NCBI RefSeq assembly: GCF_001306175.1
Contig: NZ_LGKN01000006.1
Span: 1 to 64,000, forward strand
Origin: Ardenticatena maritima
Lineage (GTDB): Bacteria; Chloroflexota; Anaerolineae; Ardenticatenales; Ardenticatenaceae
Reading direction: 5' to 3'
Length of the DNA: 64,000 bases
Shown piece after piece: positions 20,527-30,002 of this stretch. Position 1 is the first letter of the stretch. Each line of letters begins with the position of its first letter. Both the position numbers and the translations under genes were made by a program. The notes beneath the pieces were generated by a model. It did no database searches, was not told the origin of the DNA, and saw only the letters and a list, made by a program, of their open reading frames with translations.

Positions 20527-21402
20527 TCAGGCGTCGGCAGATTCATCGGGCTGTGAGGCGGCTTCATCAAGTCCTTCGTACATGTGCAGACTGCGTTCGG
20601 TGAGATTTCCCAACGCCTCGCCTACATCGTGCGGGGCAGTTTGGTCTTGCATGTGGTGAACGGCAAATGTGTGGCGCAAGGTGTGCGGGCTCACCTCTTT
20701 CTCCAAGCCCGCCTTTTCAGTATATTCACGGATGATCAGCCAAACCCCCTGGCGCGTGAGTTTCGTGCCGCGCGCATTCACGAACAGCGCCTGCTCATCG
20801 GGTGAAGCGACCAGCGCGAGCCGTGCTTCTTCAACATAGCGGCGCAAGGCTTCGCACGCTGCTGTGGAAAGCGGCAGCACACGTTCGCGCCGCCGCCCTG
20901 AACGCACGCGCACCGAGCAACTGGAAAGGTCTACATCTTGCAAGCGCAGGTTGACCAGTTCGCTCACACGCACGCCGGTTGCGTACATCACCTGCAACAT
21001 GGCGTGATCGCGCAAGCCTTTGGCGCCGGGTTCGCCGGCTGCCGCCGCCAGCAAGCGCTCCACTTCGTCGTGTGTGAGGACGATGGGCTTTTTCTTTTCG
21101 ACGCGCGGGCTGCCGACCTTTTTGGCGGGGTTTTCGGCGAGGTCGCCACGTTTTTTCAAGAACGCAAAGAAGCGCCGCACCGCCGCCATCTTGCGCGCCA
21201 CGCTGGAATTGGCGTACTCGCGTTCACGCAAGAAAAAGACAAACGCCTGCACATGCTCGGTGGTGACCTCCTGCCACGAGCGCGGGGGGGGGTCTTGTTG
21301 CCGCAAGAAATCGAGAAACTGCGTGAGATCGTTTTGGTATGCCAGGCGCGTGTTTTGACTGCTCGATAAGGTTTCAATAAATGCGGCGATTTGTTCCTGC
21401 AT
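20527..21402 (-). CDS. tyrosine recombinase of the Xer family with altered active site
   Basis: The 291-residue protein has the N-terminal SAM-like DNA-binding domain and a C-terminal catalytic domain. I can see R145 (ATGVRVSEL), the H240/R243 pair (SPHTLRHTFAVHH) and Y275 in SLHMYEGLDE. Two usual residues look changed: the beta-hairpin lysine region reads SGRRRERVLPL, and the second histidine (LGH in XerC/D) is N266 in EALGNLTER. Typical XerC/D would read GKGNKER and LLGHSSLSTTQIY. It may be less active or use another mechanism. RBS AAGGAG precedes the ATG. Confidence 0.85.
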   Translation of the reverse strand: MQEQIAAFIETLSSSQNTRLAYQNDLTQFLDFLRQQDPPPRSWQEVTTEHVQAFVFFLREREYANSSVARKMAAVRRFFAFLKKRGDLAENPAKKVGSPRVEKKKPIVLTHDEVERLLAAAAGEPGAKGLRDHAMLQVMYATGVRVSELVNLRLQDVDLSSCSVRVRSGRRRERVLPLSTAACEALRRYVEEARLALVASPDEQALFVNARGTKLTRQGVWLIIREYTEKAGLEKEVSPHTLRHTFAVHHMQDQTAPHDVGEALGNLTERSLHMYEGLDEAASQPDESADA

Positions 21403-21483
21403 GCAAAGACTCCTTGCCCAATGGTCTCTGCCTCAATATGATTGAACGTATCAGAGACATGAGTTTATGTCAAACAAAAGCCG

Positions 21484-21729
21484 TCATCGCCCCAAACGGC
21501 TCGCCAGCCAAAGCAAGAGATTCAACCCCACGGTGAGCAAGAGGCTAAGCACAATGGACGTGGCGATAGGCACCCAACAACTCACATTGTCGCGTTCGAT
21601 GTAAATGTCGCCGGGCAAACGCCCCAAGCCGGGGAGACGAGGCAACACAACGAAAAAGAGCCCCACGAGAACGAGCAACACCCCCATGAGAATGAGCGTT
21701 CGCCCGAAAGCCGATAGTTCCGGCGGCAT
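21484..21729 (-). CDS. small membrane protein, DUF2905 family
   Basis: The 81-residue protein has two membrane segments (about residues 12-30 and 54-78) flanking a conserved loop, RLPGLGRLPGDIYIERDN, which is the DUF2905 signature. Function is not known. It is often found next to ruvB/ruvA in bacteria; here it follows ruvB by 23 bases on the same strand. ATG at 21729 has GGAGGGAACC upstream. Confidence 0.85.
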   Translation of the reverse strand: MPPELSAFGRTLILMGVLLVLVGLFFVVLPRLPGLGRLPGDIYIERDNVSCWVPIATSIVLSLLLTVGLNLLLWLASRLGR

Positions 21730-21752
21730 GGTTCCCTCCTTCTCCCTCGATG

Positions 21753-22796
21753 CTACAAAAGCGGCGGTTGAATGGGTCCCTCACCGCGCTCATCGCGGTT
21801 GAACGGAATGCCCAAATGCTCGTAGGCGCGGCGCGTAACGACACGCCCACGCGGGGTCCGTTCCAAAAAACCGAGTTGGAGCAAGTAAGGTTCGTACACG
21901 TCCATAATCGTGTCGGATTCTTCGCTGATGGCGGCGGCGATGGTTTCCAGTCCTACCGGACCACCGTCAAACTTTTCGATGATGGTGAGTAAGACGCGGC
22001 GGTCAATGTCATCGAGCCCAAGTTCGTCAATTTCCAGCAACGCTAGGGCATCCTGCGCCACCTGGCGGGTAATCACGCCATCGGCGCGCACTTGCGCGTA
22101 ATCCCGCACGCGTTTGAGCAGGCGATTGGCAATGCGGGGCGTCCCGCGTGCGCGGCGGGCAATCTCTTCTGCGCCCTCGGCGTCAATCTGAACGCCCAGA
22201 ATGCGCGCACTGCGCTGGACGATTTGCACCATTGCGGGCAAATCGTAGAAATCGAGGCGTTGCACCACGCCAAAGCGGTCGCGCAAGGGTGAGGAAAGCA
22301 ACGCCAGCCGCGTTGTCGCCCCCACCACGGTGAAACGGGGCAATTTGAGGCGCACGTTGCGCGCGCTCGGACCTTTGCCGATGATGAGATCGAGCACGAA
22401 GTCTTCCATGGCGGGGTAGAGAATTTCTTCCACAGCGCGGCTCAGCCGGTGAATTTCATCAATGAAAAGGATATCGCCTTGCCGCAAGTTGGTGAGAATG
22501 GCGGCCAAATCGCCCTGGCGTTCAATGGCAGGACCAGCGGTCACCTTGATGTTGACGCCCATCTCGTTGGCGACGATGGTGGCCAGGGTCGTTTTCCCCA
22601 ATCCCGGCGGTCCGTAGAGCAAGATATGGTCAAGTGGTTCATGACGCTGACGCGCCGCTTCGATGAGAATTTGCAAGTTGGTCTTGACACGCTCTTGCCC
22701 AATGTACTCCGCCAAGCGTTGGGGGCGCAACGTCTGTTCCAGCGCGCTATCTTCTTGTGTTTCTTGTGGTGTTATGGTGCGTTTTGGTTCAGTCAT
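21753..22796 (-). CDS. ruvB: Holliday junction branch-migration helicase RuvB
   Basis: RuvB is the hexameric AAA+ motor that drives branch migration with RuvA. The 347-residue protein has Walker [15 protein letters not shown], the Walker B/DEIH signature [10 protein letters not shown], arginine finger region [15 protein letters not shown] and the C-terminal winged helix with [20 protein letters not shown]. The start has no strong Shine-Dalgarno, but the upstream minus strand shows an extended -10 (TGGTACAAT, with TACAAT at 22840-22845), which would give a short leader. DUF2905 follows. Confidence 0.96.
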   Translation of the reverse strand: MTEPKRTITPQETQEDSALEQTLRPQRLAEYIGQERVKTNLQILIEAARQRHEPLDHILLYGPPGLGKTTLATIVANEMGVNIKVTAGPAIERQGDLAAILTNLRQGDILFIDEIHRLSRAVEEILYPAMEDFVLDLIIGKGPSARNVRLKLPRFTVVGATTRLALLSSPLRDRFGVVQRLDFYDLPAMVQIVQRSARILGVQIDAEGAEEIARRARGTPRIANRLLKRVRDYAQVRADGVITRQVAQDALALLEIDELGLDDIDRRVLLTIIEKFDGGPVGLETIAAAISEESDTIMDVYEPYLLQLGFLERTPRGRVVTRRAYEHLGIPFNRDERGEGPIQPPLL

Positions 22797-22885
22797 GGTC
22801 TTGTGAAAATACCTTACCGTTTACGCCTCACATTTTTGGATTGTACCATAGATACGCCAGGCTGAATACAAAAACCCGACTTGTC

Positions 22886-23785
22886 CTAGGAAAGAGCAAT
22901 CCCCACCGCCAGCAACAGGCTGAACACCAACGCCAAACGCGCCGTTCCAGCCAGCATCTCGTTGAGCGCGGTCCCCTGCAACTGCGCCACACCACGTACC
23001 AAGCGCAACGCCAGCGGGAACGTCAACCAGGGGAGCATCACAAAAGGCGACAAGCCCCCCACGCGCCACAAAAAGGGCAAGATGGCGTATGCCCCGCCCA
23101 CCAACAAGGCGTATTCGCGTCGTGTACCACGTTCACCCAGTAGAACCGCCAGCGTGCGCTTGCCGGCGCGCGCATCGGTACGAATATCTCGCAGATTGTT
23201 GACCACAAGAATGGCGGTGATGAGCAACCCCGGCGGTACTGAAACAGCAAGCGCCAGCGGGGTTAGTGCGCGCGCCTGCACGTAGTACGTCCCCGCCACA
23301 GCCACCACCCCAAAGAAAATGAAGACGAACACATCACCCAATCCCACATAGCCATAGGGCAACGGGCCACCAGTGTAGAGCACCGCCGCGACAATCGCCG
23401 CCGCGCCCACCCAGAGCAAATGCCAGCCTGCGGTTGCCGCCAAGTAGAGCCCCGCCACTGCTGCAATGCCAAAAACAACCACCATGCCCATTTGCAACTC
23501 GCGGGGCGAAAGCAAGCCGCTCGCCGCCACGCGCACAGGGCCTACCCGGTCAGGCGTATCAGCCCCTTTGACGAAATCGAAATAATCGTTGGCAAAGTTT
23601 GAACCAATTTGCAGAAACAGCGCCACAATCAGCGCCGCGAACGCCGCCGACCAGTTGAAAACGCCGTCATGATAGGCAAGCGCACACCCCACCAGCACAG
23701 GCGCCACCGATGCAGGCAAGGTTTTGGGGCGTGCCGCCATCAGCCAGGCACGCCACTTTGGCACAGCAAGCGTCTCGTGTGCCAT
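22886..23785 (-). CDS. menA: 1,4-dihydroxy-2-naphthoate polyprenyltransferase
   Basis: MenA attaches the polyprenyl tail in menaquinone synthesis, in the membrane. The 299-residue product is multi-pass and carries the two Asp-rich motifs NDYFDFVKGAD (about residues 66-76) and DIRTDARAGKRT (about 196-207), plus the N-terminal ARPKTLPASVAPVLVG typical of the UbiA superfamily's MenA branch. I select ATG at 23785, 7 bases after AAGGAGGCG, over an upstream alternative. It points to menaquinone-based respiration. Other men genes are not in the window. Confidence 0.93.
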   Translation of the reverse strand: MAHETLAVPKWRAWLMAARPKTLPASVAPVLVGCALAYHDGVFNWSAAFAALIVALFLQIGSNFANDYFDFVKGADTPDRVGPVRVAASGLLSPRELQMGMVVVFGIAAVAGLYLAATAGWHLLWVGAAAIVAAVLYTGGPLPYGYVGLGDVFVFIFFGVVAVAGTYYVQARALTPLALAVSVPPGLLITAILVVNNLRDIRTDARAGKRTLAVLLGERGTRREYALLVGGAYAILPFLWRVGGLSPFVMLPWLTFPLALRLVRGVAQLQGTALNEMLAGTARLALVFSLLLAVGIALS

Positions 23786-23923
23786 GCAACGCCTCCTTGA
23801 AGAGATTGAATGTTGGCGCGTTCTCCACACACCAGCGCGGGAGAGGCAGTGTACCACAGCCCGCCTGTGCGTCAACGAGTTGCCGAAAGAGGGGCAGAGG
23901 CGGTGCGCCGTGTCGAGCCGCAC

Positions 23924-23953
23924 AAAAAACCCCCAGGCGAGAATGCCTGGGGG
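23924..23953 (-). terminator. intrinsic terminator after proline dehydrogenase
   Basis: Perfect 9 bp arms CCCCCAGGC (23930-23938) and GCCTGGGGG (23945-23953), with a T6 tract on the minus strand (23924-23929). It is 20 bases past the proline dehydrogenase stop. Confidence 0.85.
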
Positions 23954-23973
23954 CGCTCCCTACCCGCGCGCAT

Positions 23974-24900
23974 TTACCCACGCACGATATTCTTCAACAG
24001 GAAAATGACATTTGCAGGGCGCTCCGCCAAACGCCGCATAAAATAGGGATACCAATGCGTCCCATACGGCACATAGACGCGCATGCGATACCCCTGCTCT
24101 GCCAACTCCAGCTGGCGCTTGGTGCGAATGCCGTAAATCATCTGAAACTCAAACGCATCCGCGGGGATACCTTGGGCACGCACCTCATCGAGCGTCGCCG
24201 CAATCATCTTCTCATCGTGAGAGGCAATAGCAGGATACACACCTTGCTCACGGGCTTCAGGGCTGAACATGAGCCGCATGAGCCGCACAAAATTGGCGTC
24301 CACATCGGCTTTGGCGGGGAACGCCACGCTGGGCGGTTCATCATACGCTCCCTTGACAAGACGAATGCGCGGCGCCAGCGGCATCAAATCGCGGATATCC
24401 TGTTCTGTGCGATACAAGTATGCCTGCAATGCCACCAGCACATCAAACCCCGCTTCACGCAAGCGACGATAGAGCGCCAGAGTAGGGTCTACATAGGGGT
24501 GCGACTCCATGTCAATCTCAACGCGAATGCCATATTGGTGCGCCCGTGCAGCGATGGTGTGCAAATTCTCATAGCAAAACTCGAAATCAATGTCCAGCCC
24601 CAACGCCGTGGGCTTCAACGAAATATCAGCCTGCAATCCTTCGCGTGCGATGGCTTCCAGCAAACGCAGATACTCATTCATGTGGGCTTGCGCCGTCTCA
24701 CGCTCGAAGACACTTTCGCCCAAAAAGTCAATCGCCGCCCACAACCCCTGACGGTTGAGCGTGCGGACAACCTCCAGGGCTTCGCTCATGGTATCGCCGG
24801 CTACGAAACGGCGCGTCATGCGGCGGGAAGGGGGAAATCGGGTGATAAAACGTTCCGCAGTCTGACTCGTTGAAAGCCGTAAAAAAACCTTGCGTAGCAT
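23974..24900 (-). CDS. proline dehydrogenase (monofunctional)
   Basis: FAD-dependent oxidation of proline to pyrroline-5-carboxylate. The 308-residue protein fits the short PRODH TIM-barrel family. Landmarks are DISLKPTALGLDID, the IRVEIDMESHPYVD stretch, RIRLVKGAYDEPPSVAF and YGIRTKRQLEL, with a C-terminal YVPYGTHWYPYFMRRLAERP that carries the conserved substrate-binding YxxRRxxERP motif. ATG at 24900 has AAAGGAG upstream. It is divergent from an amino-acid-binding lipoprotein at 25083; no P5C dehydrogenase is nearby. Confidence 0.93.
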   Translation of the reverse strand: MLRKVFLRLSTSQTAERFITRFPPSRRMTRRFVAGDTMSEALEVVRTLNRQGLWAAIDFLGESVFERETAQAHMNEYLRLLEAIAREGLQADISLKPTALGLDIDFEFCYENLHTIAARAHQYGIRVEIDMESHPYVDPTLALYRRLREAGFDVLVALQAYLYRTEQDIRDLMPLAPRIRLVKGAYDEPPSVAFPAKADVDANFVRLMRLMFSPEAREQGVYPAIASHDEKMIAATLDEVRAQGIPADAFEFQMIYGIRTKRQLELAEQGYRMRVYVPYGTHWYPYFMRRLAERPANVIFLLKNIVRG

Positions 24901-25082
24901 GGGTACTCTCCTTTGAGTAAACAGTATTGAATTGACGCCGCCATTATCGCCAAACACGCCCAGAAAGCAAAGGTAAGTAGTACCATTTGGCGAGTGCCTT
25001 CGCAGGTCAAAATCCATATACTTTGAAGCGGCATCTACGACGCCAAATGCACTCGGCAACCAAATGAAACGTGAGGCGGGCA

Positions 25083-26264
25083 ATGAAAAAATCGCTTCTC
25101 TTCCCTCTTCTAGCCTTGCTCGTGAGCCTTACTGGTCTCGCCTGCCAAACCGTCTCCAGCGCCACGACACCATACGGCGGGGTCATCCGTATCGGGCATA
25201 ACGCCCCATTTACCGGCGCGATTCCACTCGTGGCGCTTTCCGGGCGCGAAGCGATAGACCTGTGGCTTGAAGAACACAACAACCAGATCGAATTGGACGG
25301 CAAGGTGTATCGGTTTGAAATTATCGAACGCGACAATCAGACATCCCCTGAAGTCGCCGCACGCATCACCGAAGAACTGATCACCGAACACGATATCCTT
25401 GCCATGATTGGCCCCTACGCTTCGGCTCAGGCTATTCCAGCGGGCGAGGTGGCAAACCGCCTGAAAACACCGATGATTAGCCCGTGGTCTACCAATCCCA
25501 ACACCACGCGCAACCGCCCATATGTGTTCCGCATTCCCTTCCTTGATGATTTTCAAGCCGAGGTCATCGCCTATTTTCTTGCTGAAGAACAACGCGTCCA
25601 GAACGTTGCTATCCTGTACAGTGAACAAAGCGATTACTCACGCGATATTGCCCGTTTCTTCCGCGAAAACGCCCAAGCATCGGGCATGAACATCGTTTTC
25701 GATGAATCGTTCGACGCCAATGATTTGGTGAATATTTCATCACACCTGGAACGCCTCGCCCAAACCAACGCCGAAGTGCTGTTCTTGCCCCAGTATTACA
25801 ATGAAGTCCCCATCATCGTGAACCAATTGGCGCAAATTGGCTGGACAGGACGAGTCATTGGCAGTGATTCATGGGCGTCAACGGAACTGCTGACGGCGTG
25901 CGGTATCAACTGTGAAGGGTTCTACTTCTCAACGCACTGGACGCCTTCCAACACAAGCGAACCCGCCCAGCGCTTCATCAAACTCTATCAAGCACGCTAC
26001 AACCGCCTGCCTGACGACCTTGCCGCCCTAACGTGGGATGCCATGGAAATCCTCGCGCTGGGGCTGCAAAACTGCGGTTCGCTCAGCGGCAACCTGGAAC
26101 AAGACCGCGAATGCTTGCAGCAAGGCTTAGCGGCCATTGATGCCTTTGAAGGCGCCACAGGGAAAATGCGCTTCAACGAAGAAGGCGACCCCATCAAGTG
26201 TGTGTTGCTGGTGCGCATCGAAAGTCAGCAAGCGCAGTTTTACAAACAAGTCTGCCCGCGCTAG
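25083..26264 (+). CDS. branched-chain amino acid ABC transporter substrate-binding lipoprotein
   Basis: This is a type 1 periplasmic-binding protein of the LivJ family, 393 residues from the ATG at 25083. The N terminus MKKSLLFPLLALLVSLTGLAC is a lipoprotein signal peptide, with the lipidated Cys in LTGLAC. Landmarks are IRIGHNAPFTGAIPLVALSGREAIDLWLEE, MIGPYASAQAIPAGEVANRLKTPMISPWST and the C-terminal domain TWDAMEILALG. No permease or ATPase genes adjoin it, so it may serve a transporter encoded elsewhere or a sensory role. The divergent neighbour is proline dehydrogenase, which hints at amino-acid use. Confidence 0.88.
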   Translation: MKKSLLFPLLALLVSLTGLACQTVSSATTPYGGVIRIGHNAPFTGAIPLVALSGREAIDLWLEEHNNQIELDGKVYRFEIIERDNQTSPEVAARITEELITEHDILAMIGPYASAQAIPAGEVANRLKTPMISPWSTNPNTTRNRPYVFRIPFLDDFQAEVIAYFLAEEQRVQNVAILYSEQSDYSRDIARFFRENAQASGMNIVFDESFDANDLVNISSHLERLAQTNAEVLFLPQYYNEVPIIVNQLAQIGWTGRVIGSDSWASTELLTACGINCEGFYFSTHWTPSNTSEPAQRFIKLYQARYNRLPDDLAALTWDAMEILALGLQNCGSLSGNLEQDRECLQQGLAAIDAFEGATGKMRFNEEGDPIKCVLLVRIESQQAQFYKQVCPR

Positions 26265-26270
26265 CCGCTC

Positions 26271-26306
26271 AAAGGGCTGTGTGCGCAGAGGACACAGCCC
26301 TTTTTT
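26271..26306 (+). terminator. intrinsic terminator after the binding protein
   Basis: GGGCTGTGT (26274-26282) pairs with ACACAGCCC (26292-26300), followed by T6 at 26301-26306, just past the stop codon. Confidence 0.88.
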
Positions 26307-26448
26307 CACCCCTCAGGCTTCCTCCGCAGACGCCCCCCGTGTTTGACCGAACCTGCCCCCTGCATAAAGTGTTAGCCGCCTGACATCGCAACAGCGCGGT
26401 TGCGAGCCATACTCGCGAAGCAACCGATACATCTCGGAGGATACACCT

Positions 26449-28113
26449 ATGACACTGACCAAAGGCTCGATGCGTCTGACGCTTGGCGTGTATGAACGCG
26501 CCATACAACAACGTCTCAATGAATGGGAAGCACAAAATCTCGCAGGGCGCATCTGGCAACGCGACGCCACGGTTTGGACGGCGCAAACCCCACCGCCCCC
26601 GGAGTTGCTGGACCGGCTCGGTTGGCTGGACCTGCCGGTGGAGATGCGCGCCCATGTGGATGAATGGCGCACGTTTGCCGAAGAAATCCACGCAGAAGGG
26701 TTTACGCATGCCGTTTTGCTGGGCATGGGCGGTTCCAGTCTCGCCCCAGAGGTGTTTCAACAGACGTTTGGCAACCGCAACGGGTATCCCGAACTCCTTG
26801 TGCTCGACAGTACCCACCCCGACGCGGTGCGTGCGATCGAAAACCAGATTGACCTGACACGCACCCTTTTCATTGTGTCGAGCAAATCCGGCACAACGAT
26901 TGAAACCATCTCGTTCTTCCGCTACTTCTGGCATCTGATGCGCGAAGCCACCGACACCCCCGGCAGCCGTTTCATCGCCATCACCGACCCCGGCACACCG
27001 CTGGAAGAACTCGCCCACGCGCGCCACTTCCGCCGCGTCTTCAACGCCCCGCCCGACGTCGGCGGGCGCTACTCAGCGCTTTCGCCCTTCGGGCTGGTGC
27101 CCGCCGCGCTCATCGGCGCGGACGTGGCGCACTGGCTGCAACTCGCCGGCGACATGGCCGACGCCTGCCGCTTGCCCGCTTCGCAAAACCCGGGGTTGGT
27201 GCTCGCCGCCGCTATCGGCGAAATGGTCCGCGCCGGGCGCGATAAACTCACGTTCATCACAGCCCCCGAAGTCGCCGCTTTCCCCGCTTGGCTGGAACAA
27301 CTCATCGCCGAAAGCCTGGGCAAAGAGGGCAAAGGCGTGGTGCCGGTGGTGGGGGAAGTGCTGGGCGAACCCGGCGATTACAGCAACGACCGCATCTTTG
27401 TCGTCTTTTCGATTGGCGAAACACTCACGCCGGACCGTGAAGCCCGCCTCGCCGCCCTCGAAAAAGCGGGGCACCCCATCATTCGGCTCATGCTGCCGAA
27501 CGCTGAAGCCATCATCCCCGAAATGTTTGCGTGGGAATTTGCCACCGCCGCATTGGGCGCTCTGCTGGGCGTGCATCCCTTCAACCAGCCGGACGTGCAA
27601 CTCGCCAAAGATCTCGCACGCCGCGCGATGAAAAACGCCGCCGACCCACAAGACGATGATGCGCTCTCCATCGAAAACATTGACACCGTCATCGAAGCCC
27701 TGCGCGACGTGGTGGAAAGCGTCGCCCCCGGCGATTACATCGCGCTGCAAGCCTTCCTGCCGCCCCTGCCGGACATCGAAGCCTCTTTGCAAGCCCTGCG
27801 GCTGGAAGCCCGCAGTCTCTTGCGTGTGGCGACGACGCTCGGTTTTGGGCCGCGCTTCCTACACTCCACGGGGCAATTGCACAAAGGCGGTCCCAAAACC
27901 GCCATCTGCCTGCAACTGGTGGATGCTCCCATGGTGGACCTGCTCGTCCCCGAGACGGATTACACATTCGCGCAACTCATCGCCGCCCAAGCACGCGGCG
28001 ACGCCGAAGCCCTGCGCCAACGCGGGCAGCGTATCGTACGCATCAACCTGGGGCATGACGTGCAGAATGGGTTGACAGCGTTGGCGGGCGCGCTCAACGA
28101 AGCCATGTTGTAG
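26449..28113 (+). CDS. pgi: glucose-6-phosphate isomerase
   Basis: The enzyme interconverts glucose- and fructose-6-phosphate in glycolysis. The 554-residue protein is the type otherwise found as the C-terminal half of transaldolase-PGI fusions: LLGMGGSSLAPEVF, then FIVSSKSGTTIETISFF, the PFGLVPAALIG region and LGFGPRFLHSTGQLHKGGPK. No transaldolase domain is present here. ATG at 26449 has GGAGG 9 bases upstream. It heads a plus-strand cluster of five genes with short gaps ending at rfbC. The upstream promoter could not be clearly identified. Confidence 0.92.
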   Translation: MTLTKGSMRLTLGVYERAIQQRLNEWEAQNLAGRIWQRDATVWTAQTPPPPELLDRLGWLDLPVEMRAHVDEWRTFAEEIHAEGFTHAVLLGMGGSSLAPEVFQQTFGNRNGYPELLVLDSTHPDAVRAIENQIDLTRTLFIVSSKSGTTIETISFFRYFWHLMREATDTPGSRFIAITDPGTPLEELAHARHFRRVFNAPPDVGGRYSALSPFGLVPAALIGADVAHWLQLAGDMADACRLPASQNPGLVLAAAIGEMVRAGRDKLTFITAPEVAAFPAWLEQLIAESLGKEGKGVVPVVGEVLGEPGDYSNDRIFVVFSIGETLTPDREARLAALEKAGHPIIRLMLPNAEAIIPEMFAWEFATAALGALLGVHPFNQPDVQLAKDLARRAMKNAADPQDDDALSIENIDTVIEALRDVVESVAPGDYIALQAFLPPLPDIEASLQALRLEARSLLRVATTLGFGPRFLHSTGQLHKGGPKTAICLQLVDAPMVDLLVPETDYTFAQLIAAQARGDAEALRQRGQRIVRINLGHDVQNGLTALAGALNEAML

Positions 28114-28122
28114 GAGCAGCCA

Positions 28123-28593
28123 ATGGACGTTCGCGAAGGCGACCTTGCGCCACCCTTTCACGCGCTGAAAACGCTCAACGGTGCGCCGTTGCAGGTGGAC
28201 GACCTGCGCGGCGCACCCGCGCTCTTGCTTTTCTTCCATGTGGGATGCGCCGGCTGCATGGGGCGCGCGCTGCCGCTCACACTGCGGCTTGCCCGCGAGT
28301 ATCCGCAACTGCGCCTCGTCGGCATTCACCTCACAGGCGACGATGAACCTGAGCGCGTCGAATACTCCTTGCAAAAGGTGATTGACTACTTCAAACTGCC
28401 CTACCCCATCATCATGGATGACGGCGACGCCACCTTTCGCGCCTACGGCGTCTCAGGCACACCCCATTGGGTGTTGCTGAATGCCGACGGCACCATTCGC
28501 AAGCACTTTTTCGGCTCAATGGAAGGCGCACAACAACGCCTGTTTTATTCACTCGCCGAACTCTTCGACAGCCCACCATCGGAGCCAAACTGA
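28123..28593 (+). CDS. TlpA/peroxiredoxin-like thiol protein
   Basis: The 156-residue protein has a thioredoxin fold like AhpC/TSA-TlpA proteins. The redox motif is VGCAGCMGRALPL (C-A-G-C), with the cis-proline loop VSGTPHWVLLNADGTI. There is no signal peptide or membrane anchor, so it is likely cytosolic. The CAGC motif is unlike the classic CxxC of thioredoxin (CGPC). It starts 10 bases after pgi with TAGGAGCAGCC upstream and is followed by a PIG-L gene at a 3-base gap. Confidence 0.78.
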   Translation: MDVREGDLAPPFHALKTLNGAPLQVDDLRGAPALLLFFHVGCAGCMGRALPLTLRLAREYPQLRLVGIHLTGDDEPERVEYSLQKVIDYFKLPYPIIMDDGDATFRAYGVSGTPHWVLLNADGTIRKHFFGSMEGAQQRLFYSLAELFDSPPSEPN

Positions 28594-28596
28594 ACC

Positions 28597-29370
28597 ATGC
28601 CGACCCGCCTCTTTCTCTCACCGCACCTTGACGATGCGATTCTTTCATGCGGCGGCCTCATAGCGCAAGCCCACGCCGCGGGCGACCGTCTCATCATCGC
28701 CACCATCTTCGCCGGCGACCCATCGCCACTCGCGGCGCAACTCCCGTTTGCACGCTACCAGCACACGCTGTGGGGCGACCCCATCGCCCCCATGCCGCTG
28801 CGCCGCGCTGAAGACCTCGCCGCCGCCGCCGCCCTCGGCGTGCATGACGTGGTACATCTGACGTTCGCCGACGCCGTCTATCGCCATCTTCCCACCGGTG
28901 AGGCGCTCTACACCAACGACGACGACCTCTTCGGCGCGCTGCACCCCGCCGACGAACCACTCATCAACGCCATTGCGAACGCCTTGCGCCCACTCATCGC
29001 CGAAGCCGACGACATCTACGCCCCGCTCGGTCTCGGCAACCATGTAGACCACCAACTCGTGGCGCACGCCGCCAGACGTCTCTCCACCGCCGCCCGCCTG
29101 GTCTGGTATGAAGAATTGCCCTACGCCGAATGGGACGACCCCACCGCCCACACGGCAACACGCACCAAACACCCGCACCTGGTCGCGATAGACGAAACCG
29201 CCATGATGCGTAAACTCGACGCCATGGGCTACTACCGCACCCAAATACCGGTGCTCTATCGCAACGAAATCGCCATGCACCGCCGCGTGCGCGCCTACGC
29301 CGCACGCCTTGCCGAGGGGCTATCCGCGCCCTACGCCGAACGATACTGGCTCGAAGGAGTGCCAACATGA
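28597..29370 (+). CDS. PIG-L family deacetylase
   Basis: The family hydrolyses N-acetyl groups from sugars (LmbE-like). The 257-residue protein begins MPTRLFLSPHLDDAILSCGG, with the PHLDD metal motif, and has GLGNHVDHQLVAHAARRL (a second zinc-ligand histidine). The substrate is unknown; mycothiol-related (MshB/Bca) or bacillithiol deacetylases share this fold, and no thiol-specific partner lies beside it. The thiol protein upstream makes a redox-thiol role possible but unproven. It overlaps thpR by 4 bases (ATGA). Confidence 0.85.
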   Translation: MPTRLFLSPHLDDAILSCGGLIAQAHAAGDRLIIATIFAGDPSPLAAQLPFARYQHTLWGDPIAPMPLRRAEDLAAAAALGVHDVVHLTFADAVYRHLPTGEALYTNDDDLFGALHPADEPLINAIANALRPLIAEADDIYAPLGLGNHVDHQLVAHAARRLSTAARLVWYEELPYAEWDDPTAHTATRTKHPHLVAIDETAMMRKLDAMGYYRTQIPVLYRNEIAMHRRVRAYAARLAEGLSAPYAERYWLEGVPT

Positions 29371-29987
29371 GTGAACGTGATACCATCCGCGCTTTCCTGG
29401 CGGTCGAACTCCCCGCCTCTGTGCGTCAGACCATCGCCCGCCTGCAACGCCAGTTGCAGCGCGAACTGCCGCACGCCGACATGTTGCGCTGGGTCAACCC
29501 CGACATCGCGCATATCACGCTCAAATTTTTGGGTGAAACGCCCGTCGCCGAGATTGGGCGTGTGAGCGACGCCGTCGAAGCCGTGGCGCGCCGCCACGCC
29601 CCCTTTACCACGTCGTTAGGCAGCCTGGGCGTCTTTCCCCACATTCAGCGCCCGCGCGTGCTGTGGGTCGAAGCGACTGATGAAAACGGCGCGTTCCGCC
29701 GCCTCGCCCGCGACATTGAAACCACCATGCAGGCGCTTGGGTTTCAGCCCGCGCAGGAAAAGCGCTACATCCCGCACATCACCCTGGCGCGTGTACGCCA
29801 ACGCATTCGCCGCCATGAACAGGCCGCCATCGGCGAAACCATCGGCGATTTAGAGGTGGCGCTGGACATGCAATGGCGCGTCGAAACCATTACCTTCATG
29901 CGCTCTGTCCTCACACCGCAAGGACCCCACTACACACCACTCAGCACGCACGCGCTCCAGCCGCCAACCGAAACCGAAGAAGCATGA
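29367..29987 (+). CDS. thpR: RNA 2',3'-cyclic phosphodiesterase
   Basis: The 2H phosphoesterase family, formerly called 2'-5' RNA ligase, opens 2',3'-cyclic phosphates. The two catalytic H-x-T/S motifs are visible: HITLKFLGETP at about residues 50-60 and HITLARVRQRI at about 138-148. The 206-residue length is normal. The ATG at 29367 has GAAGGAG upstream and overlaps the PIG-L stop. It precedes rfbC by 15 bases, so it is part of the same cluster. Confidence 0.92.
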   Translation: MSERDTIRAFLAVELPASVRQTIARLQRQLQRELPHADMLRWVNPDIAHITLKFLGETPVAEIGRVSDAVEAVARRHAPFTTSLGSLGVFPHIQRPRVLWVEATDENGAFRRLARDIETTMQALGFQPAQEKRYIPHITLARVRQRIRRHEQAAIGETIGDLEVALDMQWRVETITFMRSVLTPQGPHYTPLSTHALQPPTETEEA

Positions 29988-30002
29988 AGGAGCAACAGAG
30001 CG

